A DNA stretch of 64,000 nt from CAVXEH01 sp963805645 (GTDB lineage Bacteria; Chloroflexota; Limnocylindria; QHBO01), in assembly GCA_963805645.1 (NCBI GenBank), contig CAWDVA010000005.1, positions 124,001-188,000 on the forward strand, read 5' to 3'. The notes beneath the pieces were generated by a model. It searched no databases. It saw nothing but the letters and a program-made list of their open reading frames with translations, and was not told where the DNA came from. The position numbers were made by a program, and so were the translations under genes. Below, one piece after another: positions 59,155 through 64,000 of the stretch (within the stretch, counting starts at the first letter, position 1; each line of letters starts with the position of its first letter).

Positions 59155-59760
59155 TCAGTCAGCGTTCTCGCCCACGGCCATCCGGGCGAAGCGAGCCACC
59201 TTGATGTTCTCCCCCAGCAGGGCCACCTTTTCGGTGATCAGCTCGCCGATCTTGCGGTCGGTGTCCCGGTAGGGTAGCTCCACGAGACACGCGGTCTCGA
59301 ACCACTTGTTCAGCTTGCCGTCGACGATTGCCGGGATGACCGATGGCGATTTCCCCTCGTCGGCGGCCTCCTCGGCGAACCCGGCACGCAGGGCCTCGAG
59401 GCGCTCGGCGGGCACGTCGTCGCGTGACACGTAGGACGGATTGTGCCCGGCGACCGCCAGCGTCAGGTCACGGGCCAGCTGCTTGAAGTCGTCCGTGCGC
59501 GCCACGAAGTCCGTCTCGCAGTTGAGCTCCAAGAGGACGCCGAGACGGCTGCCGTGGTGGATGTAGCTGGCGATGATGCCTTCGCGAGCCTCTCGGTCGG
59601 CCTTCTTCGCAGCCGTGGAGAGCCCTTGTTCCCGCAGCCAGACGGTCGCCTTCTCGACGTCGCCATCGGTCTCCGTCAGCGCGCGCTTGCAGTCCATGAT
59701 GCCGGCGCCCGTCTGCTCCCTGAGCTGCTTGACGTCGTCGGCGGTGATGGTGGTGGTCAT
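59155..59760 (-). CDS. tsf: Elongation factor Ts
   Basis: A 201-residue guanine-nucleotide exchange factor for EF-Tu. The UBA-like N-terminus VKQLREQTGAGIMDCKRALT, the TDFVARTD loop and the single short core domain show it is the short type found outside Proteobacteria. ATG 59760 has AAGGA a few bases upstream and follows rpsB by 57 bases. Confidence 0.96.
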   Translation of the reverse strand: MTTTITADDVKQLREQTGAGIMDCKRALTETDGDVEKATVWLREQGLSTAAKKADREAREGIIASYIHHGSRLGVLLELNCETDFVARTDDFKQLARDLTLAVAGHNPSYVSRDDVPAERLEALRAGFAEEAADEGKSPSVIPAIVDGKLNKWFETACLVELPYRDTDRKIGELITEKVALLGENIKVARFARMAVGENAD

Positions 59761-59817
59761 GCGTTCCTTCCTGGGGCTGCGCCGATGCCGTCCGGAGAGG
59801 GGCATCGGCCCTGCGGG

Positions 59818-60738
59818 TTACTTGCTTTCGTCTTTCGAACTCTCATCCTCGTCGCGCTCCTCGCCGCGGAACTCGGCCGTCCGCCGCGCTCGTGCGCGTC
59901 GCTCCTCGTCCTCGTCCTCCTCGGGCTCCGGCTCGAAGACGAGCGCCTCGCCGGCCGCCAGGGCCGCGCTGTAGCTCGTCTCGTCGGCGAGAGTCGTCTC
60001 GTCGACCGGCGGCAGCGCCTCGGCCTGCTCGAACTCCTCGTCGAGCTGCGCCTGACGCTCGCCCTGGGCCTCGAGCACCGCGTCGGCGATCTTGGAGGCG
60101 ATGAGCTTCACCGAGCGGATCGCGTCGTCGTTGGCCGGGATCACCCAGTCAATGAGGTCCGGATCGCAGTTCGTGTCGGTCATGGCCACGATCGGGATCT
60201 CCAGCCGACGCGCCTCCGCCACCGCAATCGTCTCGCGATGGGGGTCGACGATGAAGACCGCCCCGGGGAGGCGCCGCATGCGGCGGATCCCGCCGAGCGC
60301 GTTGTTCAGGCGGACGATCTCCTCGCTCAGCTTCGATGCCTCCTTCTTCGTGAGGCGCTCGAACTCGCCGCTGTCCCGTCGTGCCTCCAGCGCCTCGAGG
60401 CGCTGGATGCGGCGCTTGATGGTCGTGAAGTTGGTGAGCATGCCGCCGAGCCATCGCGTGTTCACGAAGTGCTGGCCACAGCGCTCCGCCTCGAGGGCGA
60501 TGGACTCCTGGGCCTGCTTCTTCGTTCCGACGAAGAGGACGCTGTCGCCGTGCCGGATCGTCTCGCGCACGAACTCGAGCGCGGCGTCGAGCCGCGCCAC
60601 CGTCTGGGCCAGGTCGATGATGTGGATCCCGTTGCGCTCGGCGAAGATGTACTCGCGCATCTTCGGGTTCCACCGGCGGGTCTGGTGTCCGAAGTGGACG
60701 CCCGCCTCCAGCAGCTGCTTCATGCTGGTGGCCGTCAT
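59818..60738 (-). CDS. rpsB: 30S ribosomal protein S2 with an acidic tail
   Basis: A 306-residue protein. MKQLLEAGVHFGHQTRRWNP, KKQAQESIALEAERCGQHFV, NTRWLGGMLTNFTTIKRRIQ, LPGAVFIVDPHRETIAVAEA and DDAIRSVKLIASKIADAVLE are conserved. The last 65 residues form a Glu/Asp/Arg-rich tail (EPEPEEDEDEERRARARRT) beyond the usual end, likely disordered. ATG 60738 has AAGGAG 7 bases upstream. A leader of about 150 bases precedes it. Confidence 0.96.
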   Translation of the reverse strand: MTATSMKQLLEAGVHFGHQTRRWNPKMREYIFAERNGIHIIDLAQTVARLDAALEFVRETIRHGDSVLFVGTKKQAQESIALEAERCGQHFVNTRWLGGMLTNFTTIKRRIQRLEALEARRDSGEFERLTKKEASKLSEEIVRLNNALGGIRRMRRLPGAVFIVDPHRETIAVAEARRLEIPIVAMTDTNCDPDLIDWVIPANDDAIRSVKLIASKIADAVLEAQGERQAQLDEEFEQAEALPPVDETTLADETSYSAALAAGEALVFEPEPEEDEDEERRARARRTAEFRGEERDEDESSKDESK

Positions 60739-60895
60739 CAAGGTTCTCCTTCGGTTGTTCCTCCGCCTGCGGTCGCCTCCCGCAGATCGACCCGTCGCGA
60801 CCGGCGACGGGCACCTCGACCCGGAGATAGGCAGGCGTGTGTGATGGGATGGGTGGCTCCCGCGCGGCGCTGGCGCCGGGACGGAGCCGGGCGGG

Positions 60896-60904
60896 AGTAT
60901 AGCA
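60896..60904 (-). promoter_or_regulatory. Extended -10 promoter of rpsB-tsf
   Basis: TGCTATACT on the minus strand. The 15-base block TGCTATACTCCCGCC (60890-60904) is identical to that at the rplS promoter. Confidence 0.6.
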
Positions 60905-60997
60905 CGGCACCCGCCGGGGCCCTCCCCCGTGATCCTGCCTCGCAGCGGCCACCGAGTCGCCCGATGGTCACTGCACCGCCCACGACCGCATCCCACC

Positions 60998-61032
60998 GGT
61001 ACGAAGGTACCGGGACGACCCCCCTTCGTACC
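60998..61032. repeat. 9-bp inverted repeat upstream of the LysM transglycosylase
   Basis: GGTACGAAG (60998-61006) and CTTCGTACC (61024-61032) are perfect inverted repeats; a GGTACC palindrome (61006-61011) lies just inside. Possible operator or riboregulatory stem. Confidence 0.45.
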
Positions 61033-61108
61033 TTTGACCGCCCCACCGCCTCCCACGAGCATCGGTGGCGCACCTCGTGGCGCACCGATTGCACGCACTG
61101 GAGACTGC

Positions 61109-62236
61109 ATGTCCCGACGAACCGGCGCCCTCGGCATCGCGGCCAGCGCCATCGCCCTCGTCATCGCGGCCAATCCCGTCGCGGCGCCCGTCGCCCGCGC
61201 CGCGGGCGGCGCCGTCGTCGTCGTCCAGCCGGGCGACACCCTGAGTGCCATCGCGCTCCGGCACAGAACGACCGTCGCGCGCCTGGCGGCCCTGAACCAC
61301 CTGGTCGACCCCAACCTGATCTTCGCCGGGCAACGCATCCTCCTCGAAGTGGCGGCCAGCGGGACCTCTTCCGGCGGGAATGCCGCGAAGCCCTCGCTGA
61401 CCGCGCCCCCGAAGCCCCGCGTGCACGTCGTGCGCGCCGGCGAGCACCTGACGGGAATCGCCAGGCGCTACGGCACCACCATCGACGCCATCGTCCAGCT
61501 CAATCGGATCGCGAACCCCAACCGGATCTTCGCGGGCCAGCAGCTCCTGGTGCCCACGGCATCCGCGACGACCGCGTCGGCAGCGGGGGCATCCTCCCCG
61601 AGCAAGCCCGCGGCGGCACCCACCATCGCCCACCGGGTCGTCCCAGGCGAGACGCTGACCTCCATCGCCCACCGGTATGGAACCACCATCGCGGCCATCG
61701 TGGCCGTGAACCACCTGGTGGACGCCAACGTCATCCGCCCCGGCGAGGTCCTGCATGTTCCGAGCGCGGCGAGCACGCGAGGCCAGGTGACGCTCTCATC
61801 CACGCTGCTCGGCAGCGACGCGGTCCGTCGCATGACGGCGCGCCGCGGGGTGCAAACCATCATCACTGCCGAGGCGAAGCGCGCGGGCATCCCCGTCGCG
61901 TTCGCCCTCGCGGTGGCCTGGCAGGAATCCGGCTGGCAGCAGGGCATCGTGAGCAACGCAGGAGCCATTGGCGTCATGCAGCTGCTGCCGACGACAGCCG
62001 ATTGGGTCGCCACCTCGATGCTCCACGCACCGGTGAACGTCCACGACACGCGACAGAACGTCCGGGCCGGCGTCACCCTGCTCGCTCACTACCTCGCGCG
62101 CTACCAGGGGAATCGCACCCTGGCGCTGGCCGCCTACTACCAGGGCCAGCGCTCGGTCGACGTGCACGGCATCTACCCGGTGAGCCGACCCTACATCGCC
62201 TCCGTGCTCGCCCTGGAGGCGATCCTGGGCTCCTGA
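61109..62236 (+). CDS. Secreted triple-LysM lytic transglycosylase
   Basis: A 375-residue exported cell-wall hydrolase. A signal peptide (residues 1-31, probable cut after VARA) is followed by three LysM domains (38-80, 106-148, 176-218) that bind peptidoglycan, joined by Ala/Ser/Pro linkers, then an SLT domain (about 245-375) with catalytic E273 in AWQESGWQQ and GAIGVMQLLPTTADWV. The late loop reads AAYYQG in place of the AAYNAG of E. coli Slt. ATG 61109 has GGAG 5 bases upstream. It ends 7 bases before the convergent yraN. Confidence 0.94.
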   Translation: MSRRTGALGIAASAIALVIAANPVAAPVARAAGGAVVVVQPGDTLSAIALRHRTTVARLAALNHLVDPNLIFAGQRILLEVAASGTSSGGNAAKPSLTAPPKPRVHVVRAGEHLTGIARRYGTTIDAIVQLNRIANPNRIFAGQQLLVPTASATTASAAGASSPSKPAAAPTIAHRVVPGETLTSIAHRYGTTIAAIVAVNHLVDANVIRPGEVLHVPSAASTRGQVTLSSTLLGSDAVRRMTARRGVQTIITAEAKRAGIPVAFALAVAWQESGWQQGIVSNAGAIGVMQLLPTTADWVATSMLHAPVNVHDTRQNVRAGVTLLAHYLARYQGNRTLALAAYYQGQRSVDVHGIYPVSRPYIASVLALEAILGS

Positions 62237-62243
62237 GCGGCCA

Positions 62244-62609
62244 TCACCAGGCTCCCGCGTCAGGATATCGGACGGCGCGCCATCGGCCCCCGGAGCGCTC
62301 AACCGCGATGACGTCGACGCGCAGGTCGCGGTACGGCGAGCCGGCATCCGCCGCGAACCGGGCCAGCGCGCGTCGCTGACGGGCGAGATGCGCTGCGTCC
62401 ACGCTCTCGGCGGCACCGCCCGTGCGGCGAGACACCCGCGCGCGAACCTCCACCGCCACGAGCACGCCCCGGGGATCGAGGCAGACCAGGTCGATCTCGC
62501 CTTCCGGCACCCGCCAGCGTCGCGCCAGGATCCGCCAGCCGGCGTGCGCGAGGCCGGCCGCCACGACCGCCTCGGCACGGGCGCCCAGTCGATGTCGGGG
62601 GTCGGGCAC
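62244..62609 (-). CDS. yraN: YraN/UPF0102 nuclease-fold protein
   Basis: A 121-residue protein with the UPF0102 pattern: GARAEAVVAAGLAHAGWRIL, RVPEGEIDLVCLD, LVAVEVRARVSRRTGGAAES and RQRRALARFAA. The E-x-D...EVR arrangement is that of PD-(D/E)XK nucleases, with Arg where Lys is usual (EVRAR). GTG 62609 has GGAGG 7 bases upstream. It follows rnhB, the common order. Confidence 0.9.
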   Translation of the reverse strand: MPDPRHRLGARAEAVVAAGLAHAGWRILARRWRVPEGEIDLVCLDPRGVLVAVEVRARVSRRTGGAAESVDAAHLARQRRALARFAADAGSPYRDLRVDVIAVERSGGRWRAVRYPDAGAW

Positions 62610-62654
62610 GCGTGCACCTCCGTCTGGGAGGCGACAGGGGGAATGAAGCAGGGC

Positions 62655-63425
62655 TCAGAGGGCTGGGCCGGTCGGCACCTCCAGCACCCCGCCAGCTTCC
62701 TCGCGCACCGGTTCCAGGTCCTCCTCGTCGAGGAGCGGCAGGTCCTCGAAGACCAGGTCGAGCGGAAGCTGCGTTCCTTCCAGCAGCATGCGCACCGGCG
62801 CGAACGAGCGCCGATGCCAGGCACAGGGGCCCTCGGCCATCAGCGCGTCGTAGTGGCGTCGCGTCCCATAGCCCTTGTTCACGGCAAACCCGTAGGCCGG
62901 GTAGCGTGCGTCGAGTTCGGCGCAGATGCGGTCGCGCGTCACCTTTGCCACGATGCTGGCCGCCGCGATCGAAGCGCTGATCGCATCGCCGTCGATGATC
63001 GGCCGCTGGGGCAGGTCGACGTACGGAAGGCTGAGTGCGTCGATCACCAGGTGGTCCGGCGGCGGGCTGAGGCGCGCAACGGCCTCGCCCATCGCGAGCT
63101 TCGTGGCCTCGAGGATGTTGACCCGGTCGATCACCTCGACCTCCACAACCCCCAGCCCCACCGCATCCGCGCGATCGAGGATCTGCTCGTAGAGCACCTC
63201 GCGGCGCAGGCGGGTCAGGACCTTGGAGTCGCGGAGGCCCTTGATCCGATGGTGCTCGGGGAGGATGACCGCGGCGGCGACCACGGGGCCGGCGAGGGAA
63301 CCGCGGCCCACCTCGTCGATTCCGGCGATGCGCTGGAATCCAGCAGTCCGCAGCTCGCGCTCGTGGCGCATGTGCGCGTCTCGCGGGCGTGCCTTCCGGC
63401 GCCTGCGGGTGGTCCGGGTGGGCAT
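62655..63425 (-). CDS. rnhB: Ribonuclease HII
   Basis: A 256-residue enzyme that removes RNA from RNA-DNA hybrids and single ribonucleotides. Catalytic acids are in AGIDEVGRGSLAGPVV (D, E), LVIDALSL and ASIVAKVTRDRICAEL. A basic N-terminal extension of about 18 residues precedes the core; ATG at 63371 would remove it. The C-terminus carries an extra acidic stretch (DLPLLDEEDLEPVREEAGG). It sits downstream of rplS. Confidence 0.95.
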   Translation of the reverse strand: MPTRTTRRRRKARPRDAHMRHERELRTAGFQRIAGIDEVGRGSLAGPVVAAAVILPEHHRIKGLRDSKVLTRLRREVLYEQILDRADAVGLGVVEVEVIDRVNILEATKLAMGEAVARLSPPPDHLVIDALSLPYVDLPQRPIIDGDAISASIAAASIVAKVTRDRICAELDARYPAYGFAVNKGYGTRRHYDALMAEGPCAWHRRSFAPVRMLLEGTQLPLDLVFEDLPLLDEEDLEPVREEAGGVLEVPTGPAL

Positions 63426-63456
63426 GGGAAGGCTTTCAGGCCGGGGTGCGGGCAGC

Positions 63457-63807
63457 TCAGCTGTTGACGCGACGCTCCCGGAGCGTGGCAGCCTTGCCGA
63501 TGCGGTGGCGCAGGAAGGTGAGCTGCTTGCGACGCGCGACACCGTGCCGGACCACCTCGATCTTCTCCACGCGCGGCGCATGGATCAGGAAGGTCCGCTC
63601 CACGCCGACACCGCTGGCGATGCGCCGCACGGTGATCGACTGGTTCAGCCCGCCGCCGCGCATGCGCATGACGGTTCCCTCGAATATCTGGACCCGCTCG
63701 CGGTTGCCCTCCACGACCTTGACCGAGACCCGCACGGTGTCACCGGGGGCGATGGTCGGACGGTCGGTGCGGAGCTGCTCGCGCTCGAGCTCAGCGATGG
63801 CGTTCAT
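63457..63807 (-). CDS. rplS: 50S ribosomal protein L19
   Basis: A 116-residue protein at the 30S-50S interface. DTVRVSVKVVEGNRERVQIF, EGTVMRMRGGGLNQSITVRR, IASGVGVERTFLIHAPRVEK and the basic C-terminus HGVARRKQLTFLRHRIGKAA are diagnostic. ATG 63807 has GAGGG 9 bases upstream and a leader of about 100 bases. trmD and rimM, often upstream, are not present in the 190 bases left of the window. Confidence 0.97.
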   Translation of the reverse strand: MNAIAELEREQLRTDRPTIAPGDTVRVSVKVVEGNRERVQIFEGTVMRMRGGGLNQSITVRRIASGVGVERTFLIHAPRVEKIEVVRHGVARRKQLTFLRHRIGKAATLRERRVNS

Positions 63808-63908
63808 TGTGGGGAACCCTCGTTACTGCGAAGTACGCCACGGCTTACCGGAGCGACTCTGCGGTGCGGCACACGAACGCGACCGCCCGGAGCGGCCGCG
63901 ACGGCGGG

Positions 63909-63938
63909 AGTATAGCAGCGGCCGGCGGCGACCAGCAA
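63909..63938 (-). promoter_or_regulatory. Promoter of rplS
   Basis: Extended -10 TGCTATACT (63909-63917) with a possible -35 TTGCTG (63933-63938) 18 bases from the hexamer. Shares a 15-base block with the rpsB promoter. Beyond it, 63939-64000 shows no gene. Confidence 0.6.
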
Positions 63939-64000
63939 CCGCTGGCGCCACCGGCCGGACTGCCGTGCGAGCCGGTAAGGGCGGCCGGGCCTCCCAACCC

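Larger units (their letters stand above)
60739..61108. other. 370-base divergent region between rpsB and the lytic transglycosylase
   Basis: Left half: the rpsB leader, with stems CTGCGG/CCGCAG and GTCGC/GCGAC on the minus strand. Middle: the rpsB promoter. Right half: a 9-bp inverted repeat at 60998-61032 and tandem decamers GTGGCGCACC at 61065-61074 and 61077-61086 set inside a 7-bp ATCGGTG/CACCGAT stem (61061-61089). No gene is visible. Confidence 0.6.

Noticed and set aside
60905..61108. Possible c-di-AMP (ydaO) riboswitch before the LysM transglycosylase
   Set aside because: The conserved GGGGUGAA-type core is not found. The inverted repeats there are reported instead as unexplained structure.
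1..64000. tRNA genes, insertion sequences, prophage genes or CRISPR arrays
   Set aside because: All gaps were read for T-loop motifs, transposase-like frames, terminal repeats and regularly spaced repeats; none were found.

Overview
The window is a gene-dense, very GC-rich bacterial chromosome segment with about 65 genes. I see no insertion sequence, prophage, CRISPR array, tRNA or rRNA. RNase Y and RNase J occur together, and there are two F420-type LLM oxidoreductases, a RodZ-like protein, a PPK2, strong GGAGG ribosome sites and many apparently leaderless promoters. This suggests Chloroflexota of the Limnocylindria/Ellin6529 kind. The placement is inference from gene content only.

Layout. 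0-3 kb: tail of a cut gene, a TPR-like protein, PPK2, an LLM oxidoreductase and a DUF1697 protein. 3-14 kb: a minus-strand run beginning at adenosine deaminase and continuing through guanine deaminase-like amidohydrolase, D-aminoacylase-like amidohydrolase, VOC protein, three xanthine-dehydrogenase-type subunits, YdeI-like protein and malate synthase. A molybdenum-cofactor nucleotidyltransferase diverges from it, and an AzgA-type purine permease lies at 15.7 kb. Together these read as a purine uptake and oxidation module. 14-31 kb, mainly plus strand: ruvB, DUF2905, permease, queA, tgt, recA, recX, a second LLM enzyme, rny, ymdB, miaA, hflX and a TrmH-family methyltransferase, plus a minus-strand GGDEF/EAL protein. 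31-34.7 kb: a small lower-GC spacer, a methyltransferase, a pirin and an HtrA lipoprotease.

34.8-53.5 kb is one long minus-strand block transcribed from nusA: nusA, ylxR, infB, rbfA, nrnA, truB, ribF, rpsO, pnp, family-4 UDG, RNase J, ftsK, rodZ, yajQ, cinA, murC and a small membrane protein. Many neighbours overlap by 4 bases. 53.7-64 kb: a DUF2652 protein; then, reading leftwards, rpsB-tsf-pyrH-frr-uppS-cdsA-rseP; a secreted LysM lytic transglycosylase; and rplS-rnhB-yraN.

The most unusual object is the polynucleotide phosphorylase at 43921-46548. A complete DEDDh (DnaQ-type) 3'-5' exonuclease domain with all acidic residues and the histidine is inserted into its helical linker between the two RNase PH cores. 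This combines a phosphorolytic and a predicted hydrolytic 3' exonuclease in one chain. The same window encodes RNase J, RNase Y, YmdB, NrnA and RNase HII. Other points worth checking are a terminator-like attenuator in the nusA leader, hairpins between rpsO and pnp, a probable CTG start for uppS, a set of leaderless promoters with the -10 box 6-7 bases before the start codon, and a leader peptide coupled to ruvB.
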